Assembly (NCBI RefSeq): GCF_030063365.1
Contig: NZ_JASISY010000003.1
Location: 248,001 to 312,000, forward strand
Length of the DNA: 64,000 nt
Direction: 5' to 3'
Source: Cryobacterium sp. PH29-G1
GTDB lineage: Bacteria; Actinomycetota; Actinomycetes; Actinomycetales; Microbacteriaceae
Shown here: one piece after another, positions 18,429 through 26,297 of the stretch
Layout: each line of letters opens with the position of its first letter
Position numbering within the stretch: position 1 is the first letter of the stretch
Translations under genes and position numbers: made by a program
Notes under the pieces: model-generated
What the model saw: the letters and a program-made list of their open reading frames with translations, nothing else
Databases searched by the model: none
Told to the model about the DNA's origin: nothing

Positions 18429-19233
18429 TTCCGCCGCATCAGAAGTGGTCATCGACATTCGAAGGATCACCAAGAGCTTTGGCGATGTCGTCGTGCTCAG
18501 CGACATCTCACTGCACGTCAATCGAGGTGAAGTCGTCTGCATCGTCGGCCCATCAGGGTCAGGAAAGAGCACGCTTCTTCGGTGCGTGAATCACTTGGAG
18601 ACGATCGATTCCGGTGAAATCTTCGTCATGGGCGACTACGTCGGCTATGAGCGCAAAGGTGACACGCTCATCAAGCTCAGCGAGGCAGCGACTTCGGGCC
18701 GTCGCCGACGTCTGGGTATGGTCTTCCAACAATTCAACCTCTTTCCGCACAAGACGGTACTGGAGAACGTCATCGAGGCGCCCATGATCGTCAACGGCGT
18801 TTCGCGCACCGCCGCCACCAAGCATGCCCTGGAGCTTCTGAACAAAGTCGGGCTCGCGTTCAAGCAGGATGCCTACCCGAGCGAACTCTCCGGCGGGCAG
18901 CAGCAACGGGTGGCCATCGCCCGTGCGCTGGCCATGGAACCGGATGTCATGCTCTTCGACGAGCCGACCTCTGCGCTGGACCCGGAACTTGTCGGCGAGG
19001 TGCTCAGCGTGATGACCGACCTCGCCCGGGGCGGGATGACCATGATCGTGGTGACGCATGAGATGCAATTCGCACGCGAAGTAGCCGACCGCGTGATGAT
19101 CATGGACAAGTCGAAGATCATTGAAGAAGGCACCCCCGAAGAGGTCTTCGAACATCCGAAGAATGCTCGAGCCCGTGAGTTCCTCGCTCGGGTACTCGAC
19201 TCGTCCCCGGCCGCCGCGCAACCGGCACGGTAA
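18421..19233 (+). CDS. Amino-acid ABC transporter ATP-binding protein
   Basis: A 270-residue GlnQ/HisP-type ATPase. Walker A is GPSGSGKST (about residues 43-51), the Q-loop is in [10 protein letters not shown], the signature is LSGGQQQR, and Walker B is [14 protein letters not shown], followed by the switch histidine in VVTHEM. The start is TTG 18421, overlapping the permease stop by 8 bp, so it depends on translational coupling. It energises the importer encoded by the two preceding genes. Confidence 0.94.
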   Translation: MSDSAASEVVIDIRRITKSFGDVVVLSDISLHVNRGEVVCIVGPSGSGKSTLLRCVNHLETIDSGEIFVMGDYVGYERKGDTLIKLSEAATSGRRRRLGMVFQQFNLFPHKTVLENVIEAPMIVNGVSRTAATKHALELLNKVGLAFKQDAYPSELSGGQQQRVAIARALAMEPDVMLFDEPTSALDPELVGEVLSVMTDLARGGMTMIVVTHEMQFAREVADRVMIMDKSKIIEEGTPEEVFEHPKNARAREFLARVLDSSPAAAQPAR

Positions 19234-19246
19234 AGGGGACGAGGCA

Positions 19247-20437
19247 ATGGATGGAGATCTCGCCGTTATCGGCGTCGGAACGACCGGGAGCATGATCCTC
19301 TGGCGATCGTCACTTCGGCCGGGGAGCGTGGTCGGGTTCGACGCCACCTATCCGGCATCAGACCACACCGCGGTCGGGGGAGACTCGCGGATGTTCCGGA
19401 TGGCCTACAAGGAAGGCTCGCAATACTCGGGCCTGCTGGCCAATTCCGAACGGCTCTGGAAGGAGTTGGGCGCTCTGGGGGGTACGCGAATCCTCGACCA
19501 GAGCGGCGGTGCGCTGACGATCACCACGGACGACGGCGACTATGTGCGGTCCCTCCGCAGCAGCGCCAGGGCATCCGGCGCAGACTTTGAAACGCTCCAA
19601 CCGGATGAGCTCCGGCGACGCTTTCCGCAGCACGAGGTGCTCCCCGGCGATCTCGGCCTCTTCGATCCCCGCGGGGGCCTGCTGCGTACCGACGTGGCCG
19701 TTCTGAACGCTGTGGAACAGGCGAAAGCCAACGGGGCCACCGTGCACCAGACCCGGGGTATCGACGCCGTCGTCCCCCAGGACGGTTTCGTTGAGATCCA
19801 TTCCGGACAGCAGAGCTGGACGTTCAAGCGTGTGGTCATTTCTGCCGGAGCGTGGAGCCGGGATCTGTTACCGAAGCGCTACGCCGAGCACGTCAAACCG
19901 GGTCGAATTCTCCTGACCTGGTTCTCGTCCCGTGAACCGGCCAACTTCGAGAATGGTCGGTTTCCCGCCTTTATGCGTGATTCCGGTGACGTGCACATGT
20001 GGGGTGCACCCACGCTGGACGGCAACATGGTCAAGTTGGGTGGCATCTGTCGACCGAACGAAATCGTTGACCTCGATGCGATGAACCGGGAACTGACGCC
20101 GGCTGAGCTTGACGATTCCCACGCTGCGGTCGACCGGCTTCTGCCCGGCCTCATGCCTGTGGCCGTTCGGGCCAAAGCGTATCCAGACTTATATACCCGG
20201 GATGCGCAACCCCTGATTGGCTGGCTGCCGGAATTGCCGGGTGTCTACGTGGCGACGGGGTTTTCCGGCAAGGGGTTCAAGATGGCCGCCGGTGTCGGCG
20301 AATCGGTTACTCGAGACCTGTTCGGCGAGCCACCTTCCGCCAACATCGACTTCGCACGGCCGCATCGCTTTGCGGACCCAGCGGTTCTCGATCAGTCCTG
20401 GGGCCGACTCGTGTCGGCCGAACGCATCAGTCGATGA
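19247..20437 (+). CDS. FAD-dependent amine oxidase, monomeric sarcosine/pipecolate oxidase-like
   Basis: A 396-residue member of the DAO/MSOX family (sarcosine, N-methyltryptophan and L-pipecolate oxidases). The dinucleotide-binding loop is VIGVGTTGS near the N-terminus, and the C-terminal flavin loop is ATGFSGKGFKMAAGVGE, which aligns well with MSOX. The position where MSOX binds FAD covalently through Cys (RAAVCMYT) reads RAKAYPDL here, so FAD is probably non-covalent. It should oxidise a secondary or N-substituted amino acid to an imine that hydrolyses to an aldehyde or oxo acid. The start is ATG 19247, behind GGGGACGAGG. It follows the transporter by 13 bp and converges with regulator 2, overlapping it by 11 bp. 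Confidence 0.85.
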   Translation: MDGDLAVIGVGTTGSMILWRSSLRPGSVVGFDATYPASDHTAVGGDSRMFRMAYKEGSQYSGLLANSERLWKELGALGGTRILDQSGGALTITTDDGDYVRSLRSSARASGADFETLQPDELRRRFPQHEVLPGDLGLFDPRGGLLRTDVAVLNAVEQAKANGATVHQTRGIDAVVPQDGFVEIHSGQQSWTFKRVVISAGAWSRDLLPKRYAEHVKPGRILLTWFSSREPANFENGRFPAFMRDSGDVHMWGAPTLDGNMVKLGGICRPNEIVDLDAMNRELTPAELDDSHAAVDRLLPGLMPVAVRAKAYPDLYTRDAQPLIGWLPELPGVYVATGFSGKGFKMAAGVGESVTRDLFGEPPSANIDFARPHRFADPAVLDQSWGRLVSAERISR

Positions 20438-21161
20438 ACCGGGTCCAGAGCTCAGCGTCATCAGTGTGTTCCCCCGCGTCGGGGCGGGAGACGGCATCGT
20501 GCAGGAGGATTCGACCTGTGGTCTTGAGATGCTCGTGCATTGCCCGCGCGGCGCCGGGGCCGTCTCCGGCGATGATCGCGTTGACGATGGGGAGGTGTTC
20601 CTCGAAGACTTCCGAGAGTGTCCTCGTGCCCTTGATCGTCGACGGGCCGACGAGCCGCGACGCGTCTCGGAGATTCTCGATAATGCGTTGCACGTAGCTG
20701 TTACCGGCGAGCTCGAGAATGATGCCGTGCAGCCGCTGGTCATGCGTCATGAACAGGAGCACATCCTGCGCCGTGGCCGCCGCCTGCATGGCTTTGCACT
20801 CAGCGAGAAGTCCATGGTCATCGCCGGCCTTCGCCGCGTTGGCCGCGTGTCGCGCCGCTGGTACCTCCAGCGCGATGCGAACCGCGATCATCTCGGCCAG
20901 CGCCGACGGCCCCGGAACAACCACGCGGAAGCCCTTATTGCGCTCAAATCGCACGATTCCGGTTTCGGCCAAGCGCAACAGCGCCTCGCGCACGGGGCTG
21001 CGGGACACACCCAAGTCCTCAGCGATCTGGTACACCGAATAGAGAGCGCCCGGCGTCAGGGACCCATTGCGGATGGCCTCCCGCAGCGCATTGATTGTGC
21101 GCTCGGTCAGCGAAAGCGCCCGGGAGTCCAGGGGCTGCAGAACCGAACTGTGCATCTTCAT
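20427..21161 (-). CDS. GntR-family regulator with FCD domain, regulator 2
   Basis: A FadR-subfamily regulator of about 244 residues. The winged helix (TINALREAIRNGSL; VYQIAEDLGVSRSPVREAL) resembles that of regulator 1 closely, and an FCD domain follows (HDQRLHGIILELAGN; HLPIVNAII; MHEHL). Possible starts are GTG 21182, ATG 21161 and ATG 21155; GAGAG suits 21155 best, while 21161 is given here as a compromise. It is divergent from the dehydrogenase/aldehyde dehydrogenase/HglS operon. A GGTAAC-N2-GTTACC inverted repeat upstream is a likely own-operator. Confidence 0.88.
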   Translation of the reverse strand: MKMHSSVLQPLDSRALSLTERTINALREAIRNGSLTPGALYSVYQIAEDLGVSRSPVREALLRLAETGIVRFERNKGFRVVVPGPSALAEMIAVRIALEVPAARHAANAAKAGDDHGLLAECKAMQAAATAQDVLLFMTHDQRLHGIILELAGNSYVQRIIENLRDASRLVGPSTIKGTRTLSEVFEEHLPIVNAIIAGDGPGAARAMHEHLKTTGRILLHDAVSRPDAGEHTDDAELWTRFID

Positions 21162-21200
21162 GCTCTCAGCATACGGCCACACCCTTGGTGAAACATGACA

Positions 21201-21214
21201 GGTAACACGTTACC
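21201..21214. promoter_or_regulatory. Inverted repeat GGTAAC-AC-GTTACC, probable regulator 2 operator
   Basis: Perfect 6-bp arms with a 2-bp spacer, about 40 bp upstream of the regulator 2 start. Its size and symmetry fit a GntR dimer, and its sequence differs from the GTAGCATGCTAC sites. Confidence 0.5.
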
Positions 21215-21244
21215 TACAGCCCGCCGTTATCAGGCTGGCACTGA

Positions 21245-21288
21245 TTGACAAATGGCCTGCGGCGTCCTTATGCTTCTAACATGCTACA
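21245..21288 (+). promoter_or_regulatory. Promoter TTGACA-18-TATGCT with operator site 3 (TCTAACATGCTACA)
   Basis: TTGACA at 21245-21250 and TATGCT at 21269-21274 are 18 bp apart. Directly downstream, 21275-21288 matches the TGTAGCATGCTACA palindrome at 12 of 14 positions, with an intact right half. A repressor here would block transcription start of the operon beginning at 21328. Confidence 0.6.
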
Positions 21289-21327
21289 TGTCACGAAGTT
21301 CATGACTCGTCTGATGATTGCCGCAGA

Positions 21328-22305
21328 ATGACGAGCTCGGTGCGCCCGCGGGTCGTGTATGCCGACGCCAATGAGCTGGTTGTGAACGCCTTGCGGTCGA
21401 GTGGTTTGCTCGCTCGTCTCGACGAGATCAGTGACCTCACCGTGCACCTGGGTGTTCCGAGTTCACCAGAGGCGTTCGTCGAGACGGTGGGTGACGCCGA
21501 CATTGTGATCTTCGGCGGTACGCTTCCCGACCAGGTGCTGGAGCATGCTCCACGGCTCGTCATGGCCGCATATATCGGTCAGGGCGCCGCGAATTTCGTC
21601 AATCTCAGGCTCGCCGCACGTCGCGGGATTGCCGTCGCGGTGACCCCGAATTACGGAAGCGATTCCGTGGCTGAACACGCCCTGGCCCTGCTGCTTGCCG
21701 TCGCCCGCCGGATTGTCGCGGGTGATCGGCACCTGCAGGAGCATCGTTGGCGCCCGTTCGCGTCTGGGCTGCATCTGTCGGGCCGCACCGCTGGAATAGT
21801 CGGGTTTGGAAGTATCGGCGCCGCAACCGCCAAATTGTTCGGTGCTGTCGGCATGAAGGTGATCGTGTGGACACGAAACCCACCCGCGCAACCGATCCCG
21901 GGAGTGACCTTTGTCGGCCTCGACCAATTGGTGGAGACCGCCGATGTGCTGTCCCTGCACCTTGCGCTCACTGACGAGACGCGCGGACTGATCTCCGGTG
22001 CGTTGCTGGATCGCCTGAAACCGGGCAGCATCGTCATCAACACCGCACGGGCGGAACTCATCGAGCCCGATGCGCTCGAATCCAGGCTGCAGATCGGCAC
22101 ACTCTCCGCTGGGCTGGACGTCTTCACTACCGAACCACTTGAGCAGGCGAGTCCACTTCGACAGCTGGACAACGTCGTTTTGAGCCCGCATCAGGCTTAC
22201 AACACCCCCGATGCGTTGGTGGCGATGCTCGCTCTGGTCGTTGACAACATTGAAAATTACACGCTCGGACGCGACTTCCATTGCGTCAGGGCGCAAACGG
22301 AATAG
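21328..22305 (+). CDS. D-2-hydroxyacid dehydrogenase family protein (NAD-dependent), copy 1
   Basis: A 325-residue D-isomer-specific dehydrogenase. The Rossmann loop is GIVGFGSIGAATAKLF near residue 155. The substrate-binding Arg is in INTARAELIEPDAL, and the late His is in VVLSPHQAYNTPDAL, replacing the usual TPHxA context. It interconverts a 2-oxo acid and a D-2-hydroxy acid, with NAD(H) preferred by family habit. It heads the operon with the aldehyde dehydrogenase and hglS, behind promoter and operator site 3. The likely substrate is a cluster intermediate, but this is inferred. Confidence 0.85.
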   Translation: MTSSVRPRVVYADANELVVNALRSSGLLARLDEISDLTVHLGVPSSPEAFVETVGDADIVIFGGTLPDQVLEHAPRLVMAAYIGQGAANFVNLRLAARRGIAVAVTPNYGSDSVAEHALALLLAVARRIVAGDRHLQEHRWRPFASGLHLSGRTAGIVGFGSIGAATAKLFGAVGMKVIVWTRNPPAQPIPGVTFVGLDQLVETADVLSLHLALTDETRGLISGALLDRLKPGSIVINTARAELIEPDALESRLQIGTLSAGLDVFTTEPLEQASPLRQLDNVVLSPHQAYNTPDALVAMLALVVDNIENYTLGRDFHCVRAQTE

Positions 22306-22318
22306 TCAGGTGACGAGA

Positions 22319-23758
22319 ATGCAGTTCGAAAATCTCATTGGTGGCCGCTGGCAGGGCCAGAATTTCACCCAGAACGTCAACCCCTCGGACACCGCCGACG
22401 TTATTGGTGAGTATGCGTCCGCGACGCTCGACGAGACGCAGGACGCCATTCGGGCAGCAGCGGCAGCGCGGGGACAATGGCGCGACTTTCCCCCTGCGGA
22501 ACGCGTCGCGGCACTGCGGCGCATCGGTAACACGATTCTGGAACGGCGGGCCGAGCTGGGCGCGGCGCTCTCTCGCGAGGAGGGAAAGATCCGGGCCGAG
22601 GGGATCGGCGAGGCCACTCGGGCGGGCATGACGTTCCTCTACTACGCCTCGCAGGTTGAGCAGGAGCAGGGGAGTCTTTTCTCGTCCTCACGTGCCAACA
22701 CCGCCATCCACACTGCCCGCAAGCCGGTGGGCGCCGTCGGCATCATCACCCCGTGGAATTTTCCACTGGCGATTCCGGCGTGGAAGATTGCTCCGGCACT
22801 GGCGTTTGGTAACACGGTCGTTTTCAAACCGGCCGATCTGGTGCCTTCCAGCGCCTGGCTGCTCGCCGAGATCATTCACCAATCGGGGATCCCCGACGGG
22901 GTGTTTAACCTGGTCATGGGCAAGGGACGAACTGTCGGCGATGCGATGGCCAAATCCCCGGACCTGAACGCGATTACCTTCACCGGGTCAACGGCCACGG
23001 GGTTGGCAATCGCCCGCGCCGGAATCGCAAACGGCCCCAAACGCATCCAGACCGAGATGGGCGGAAAGAACTCCCTGATCGTGCTGGACGATGCCGATCT
23101 TGTGACCGCCATCGACGCCGTCATGGACGGCGCTTTCGTCTCCACCGGTCAGCGCTGCACGGCGACCAGTCGGGTGATCGCCACCCGGGGCATTTACCCG
23201 AGTCTGATTGAAGGGGTCGCCAAGCGCATGAAGGGCTTGCGTGTCGGCCACGCGCTGGAAGCCGATATCGATATCGGACCGCTGGCCAGCCAGGCCCAGT
23301 TCGATCAGGTGAGCGAATACATCGAACTCGGTCAACGCGAGGGCGCCGAGCTTGTGGCTGGAGGCGAAGCCATCGAAAACTCCACTCCCGGTTATTACCT
23401 CCAGCCGGCGCTTTTTGCGGGCGGCGCGTCACAGATGCGAATAAACCAGGAAGAAATCTTTGGCCCAGTTGCCTGCGTCATCGAGACCGACGACCTGGAC
23501 GACGCGATCATCACGGCGAACGACACGCGGTATGGGCTCTGTGCCGGAATCATCACGGATTCCAACAAAGCCATCGTGAAATTCCAGCGCGAAATGGATG
23601 CCGGAATGCTCCACGTTAATCGGTCGACCGCGCTGACTGAACTCCACGTACCGTTCGGCGGCAGCAAGTCGTCGAGCTACGGCCCCCGGGAGCAGGGCAC
23701 GGCGGCCAGGGAATTCTTCACCACTCTCGCCACCGTCTATACGACAACCGTCGTCTGA
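22319..23758 (+). CDS. Aldehyde dehydrogenase, 2-oxoglutarate-semialdehyde dehydrogenase-like
   Basis: A 479-residue NAD(P)-dependent aldehyde dehydrogenase. All catalytic residues are present: Asn147 in TPWNFP, Lys170 in VFKPAD, Glu246 in EMGGKN and nucleophile Cys280 in STGQRCTATSR. From memory the sequence follows the KGSADH/GucD/YcbD type (EEGKIRAEGIGEATRAG; ALAFGNTVVFKPADLVP; FNLVMGKG) rather than the antiquitin type AmaB of Pseudomonas. It should therefore oxidise an oxo-acid semialdehyde, perhaps the C6 form to 2-oxoadipate. The start is ATG 22319, behind AGGTGA, 13 bp after the preceding gene. Confidence 0.9.
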   Translation: MQFENLIGGRWQGQNFTQNVNPSDTADVIGEYASATLDETQDAIRAAAAARGQWRDFPPAERVAALRRIGNTILERRAELGAALSREEGKIRAEGIGEATRAGMTFLYYASQVEQEQGSLFSSSRANTAIHTARKPVGAVGIITPWNFPLAIPAWKIAPALAFGNTVVFKPADLVPSSAWLLAEIIHQSGIPDGVFNLVMGKGRTVGDAMAKSPDLNAITFTGSTATGLAIARAGIANGPKRIQTEMGGKNSLIVLDDADLVTAIDAVMDGAFVSTGQRCTATSRVIATRGIYPSLIEGVAKRMKGLRVGHALEADIDIGPLASQAQFDQVSEYIELGQREGAELVAGGEAIENSTPGYYLQPALFAGGASQMRINQEEIFGPVACVIETDDLDDAIITANDTRYGLCAGIITDSNKAIVKFQREMDAGMLHVNRSTALTELHVPFGGSKSSSYGPREQGTAAREFFTTLATVYTTTVV

Positions 23759-23792
23759 TTCGCTTCCCTCACTCTCGATCGATTGGTTATCA

Positions 23793-25193
23793 ATGTCATT
23801 TGTCACCCAGACCGAATTGCGTGGTCGCCTCGCTCGCACCCTGTCCGACCTCTACGGAACGGAGGTACCCGCGTACACGACGCTGCTCGATGTGGCGCAG
23901 GAGGTGAACCTCGACTTCCAGGCGGCTCACCCGGAGTTGGCCCAGACGTTTGGAAGCATTGAGCGCGTCACGGCCGAGCGGCACGGCGCCATTCGCGTGG
24001 GCAGCACGACGGAGCTGGCGCAGGTCGCCAGCATTTTCGCCGCCGCCGGCATGTTTCCCGTCAACTTCTACGACCTTCGCGATGCCAAGCCCAACCCGAT
24101 TCCGGTCGTGTCGACCGCATTCCGGCCGATCGATCGTGCTGAACTGGCCAAAAACCCCTTCCGGGTTTTCACGTCGTTGCTGGTACCCGAGGATCGCCGG
24201 TTCTTCACCGAAGACGTCGAACGCGCACTGACGGAATTTATCGCGCGGCGGGTGCTCTTTTCCGAGCGGCTGCTGGAACTGGCCGGCGCATCGGTTCGAG
24301 ACGGGGGGCTGCCCGCGGAAGAGGCTGCCGAATATCTGGAACTCACGGCCGCGGCCTTCGCCTTGTCCGATGACCCGGTTGATCGCGACTGGTATGACCG
24401 GCTCGAAGCCATCTCCAGCGTTGCCGCCGACATCGGCGGTGTCGCCAGTACCCACATCAACCATCTGACACCGCGGGTTCTTGACATCGACGAACTGTAC
24501 CGGCGGATGGAAGGGCGCGGGATCACGATGATCGATTCGATTCAGGGTCCGCCCCGCTGGGATGGTCCGGACCTCCTGCTGCGGCAGACGTCGTTTAAAG
24601 CGCTGTCAGAACCACGCGTCTTCGCTGAAAGTGACGGCTCGACCAGCGCCGGAGAAATGCGCGTTCGGTTTGGCGAAGTCGAGGCGCGGGGTATCGCCCT
24701 GACTCCGACCGGACGAAGCAGCTATGACCAAATGATGTCCCTGACGGATCAGCGACAGGCTGAAACAGGGCGACCGCGTGCTGAGGTCGCTCGGGAGGTG
24801 TGGTCGGCGAACTGCCCCTCCGGTGACCGCGACCTGATCCTCGCCGATTTCGCCTATTTCACCTTCCACGCGCCCCTTCAGGGGGCGGCCGGAGAGCCGC
24901 CGGCCGACCTGGTGGCCATGCTTGATGGGGGCTGGTTGCGAGCCGAACCGATCGTCTACGAAGACTTTCTCCCGCGCTCGGCCGCGGGAATCTTCGCATC
25001 GAACCTGTCCGGTGACGGCGCTGTCGATGCTTCGCAGGGGGAAACGACCAGGGACGCTGAATGGATGTCGGAACATATCGGTGTGCGGGTGCTCAACTCC
25101 ATTGATATCTACGCCGCCGAACGTCAGGACTCGCTCGTCGCCGCACTCCGGTCGCTGAACCTCGATGTGCACGAGATTACGCGCCCCTGGTGA
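23793..25193 (+). CDS. hglS: 2-oxoadipate dioxygenase/decarboxylase (HglS, DUF1338/YdcJ family)
   Basis: Converts 2-oxoadipate and O2 to D-2-hydroxyglutarate and CO2 in the D-lysine route described in Pseudomonas putida. The 466-residue protein has the family features: RHGAIRVGS with His64 and Arg68 four residues apart (matching the metal His and substrate Arg of HglS as I recall), THINHLTPR with His221 and His224, and FGEVEARGIALTPTGR around residue 295 supplying the Glu ligand. Length is normal. The gene follows the aldehyde dehydrogenase by 34 bp. Its product is the known substrate of YdiJ-type enzymes, one of which begins the cluster. This gene anchors the pathway assignment. Confidence 0.9.
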   Translation: MSFVTQTELRGRLARTLSDLYGTEVPAYTTLLDVAQEVNLDFQAAHPELAQTFGSIERVTAERHGAIRVGSTTELAQVASIFAAAGMFPVNFYDLRDAKPNPIPVVSTAFRPIDRAELAKNPFRVFTSLLVPEDRRFFTEDVERALTEFIARRVLFSERLLELAGASVRDGGLPAEEAAEYLELTAAAFALSDDPVDRDWYDRLEAISSVAADIGGVASTHINHLTPRVLDIDELYRRMEGRGITMIDSIQGPPRWDGPDLLLRQTSFKALSEPRVFAESDGSTSAGEMRVRFGEVEARGIALTPTGRSSYDQMMSLTDQRQAETGRPRAEVAREVWSANCPSGDRDLILADFAYFTFHAPLQGAAGEPPADLVAMLDGGWLRAEPIVYEDFLPRSAAGIFASNLSGDGAVDASQGETTRDAEWMSEHIGVRVLNSIDIYAAERQDSLVAALRSLNLDVHEITRPW

Positions 25194-25244
25194 TGCGACC
25201 GCAGCCCGAGCATCTCAACCTGCCGATCTTCTAAAAGGAAATTC

Positions 25245-26216
25245 ATGTCATCTCGCTACAGGCCCGTCGTCGTTGTCACCGAACCGGTGCACCACTCCGG
25301 AATGGAGTTGTTGTCCCAGAGCTGTGAGGTTCTCCTTCTGTCGGAGCTGAGCGGGCAGGAGCGCACCGCGGCCCTGCACCGGGCCGATTCCGTGATCGTT
25401 CGCAGCACGCCATTCACCGAAGACATGATGGATGCATCGCCCCGGCTCAGCGTCATTGGCCGGCACGGTGCTGGTATTGACAATATTGACGTTGAGGCGG
25501 CACGGGCGCGGGGCATCGCGATCGTGAACACCCCGCGCAGCAACACCGATTCCGTTGCGGAATACGTGGTGACGGTCGCGTTGATGCTTCTCAAGCGCAT
25601 CCCCGAGGTGTCAGCCGCACTGCGCTCCGGCGCCTTTCCCAGTGGCGGCGGTTCGCTTCCCGGGCAGGTGGACCGGGGCGGTCTGAACGGTCGAGACGCG
25701 AGCGGCATGACGCTGGGCCTCATCGGAGCGGGGGCGATCGGCTCCGCAGTCGCCCGGCGGGCCATGGCCCTCGGCCTGGTCGTCAAGGCCTTCGACCCCT
25801 ATATCCCCCAGCATGACGATTTTGAGATTGTGCCGGACCTCGGTGAATTGCTCGAGTGCAGCGATATCGTCAGCCTGCACGTGCCGGGCGGCGGAACCAA
25901 CCGGCATCTTATCGGCGCTGCAGAAATAGCGCGCATGCGCGACGGCTCCATGCTGATCAACGCCGCGCGCGGGGACCTCGTCGACGACGCGGCACTTGTT
26001 GCCGCCCTGGAATCCGGTCATCTCGCCGGTGCGGCTCTGGACGTCTTCGAGTCGGAACCTCCGGCTCCGGACGCCGCCATCTTCTCCGCGCCCAACCTGA
26101 TCGTTACCCCGCACATGGCAGCAATGACAAAAGAGTCCCTGCAGCGAATGTCGATGGACGTCGCGACAGGTGTTCTCAAGGCCCTAGCCTCGGCTCTGGA
26201 CACCGATGCCGCGTAG
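25245..26216 (+). CDS. D-2-hydroxyacid dehydrogenase family protein (SerA-like), copy 2
   Basis: A 323-residue NAD-dependent D-isomer dehydrogenase lacking the ACT domain of biosynthetic SerA. The features are RHGAGIDNIDVEAARARGI, VNTPRSNTDSVAEYV, Rossmann loop GLIGAGAIGSAVARR, INAARGDLVDDAAL with the catalytic Arg, and TPHMAAMTKES with the catalytic His. The start is ATG 25245 behind AAAAGGAA. It is the last gene of the operon. It is clearly diverged from copy 1, so the two likely act on different intermediates or directions. Hydroxypyruvate, 2-hydroxyglutarate or 2-hydroxyadipate are possible. Confidence 0.88.
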   Translation: MSSRYRPVVVVTEPVHHSGMELLSQSCEVLLLSELSGQERTAALHRADSVIVRSTPFTEDMMDASPRLSVIGRHGAGIDNIDVEAARARGIAIVNTPRSNTDSVAEYVVTVALMLLKRIPEVSAALRSGAFPSGGGSLPGQVDRGGLNGRDASGMTLGLIGAGAIGSAVARRAMALGLVVKAFDPYIPQHDDFEIVPDLGELLECSDIVSLHVPGGGTNRHLIGAAEIARMRDGSMLINAARGDLVDDAALVAALESGHLAGAALDVFESEPPAPDAAIFSAPNLIVTPHMAAMTKESLQRMSMDVATGVLKALASALDTDAA

Positions 26217-26261
26217 CGGTCTCCGCTAGGCGGCATGGCTGTCAGCGGGAGCTCGGTTCGA

Positions 26262-26291
26262 TTGCACTTTGTGCGTCGTTGCACTTAGTGT
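26262..26291 (+). promoter_or_regulatory. TetR promoter TTGCAC-18-TAGTGT with duplicated operator TTGCACTTWGTG
   Basis: The 12-mer TTGCACTTTGTG (26262-26273) is repeated as TTGCACTTAGTG (26279-26290). The first covers the -35 and the second the -10 hexamer TAGTGT (26286-26291), which is 6 nt before the GTG start. The second copy extends to the near-palindrome TTGCACTTAGTGTAA. This suits autorepression by the TetR protein on a leaderless transcript. Confidence 0.6.
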
Positions 26292-26297
26292 AAGTAT

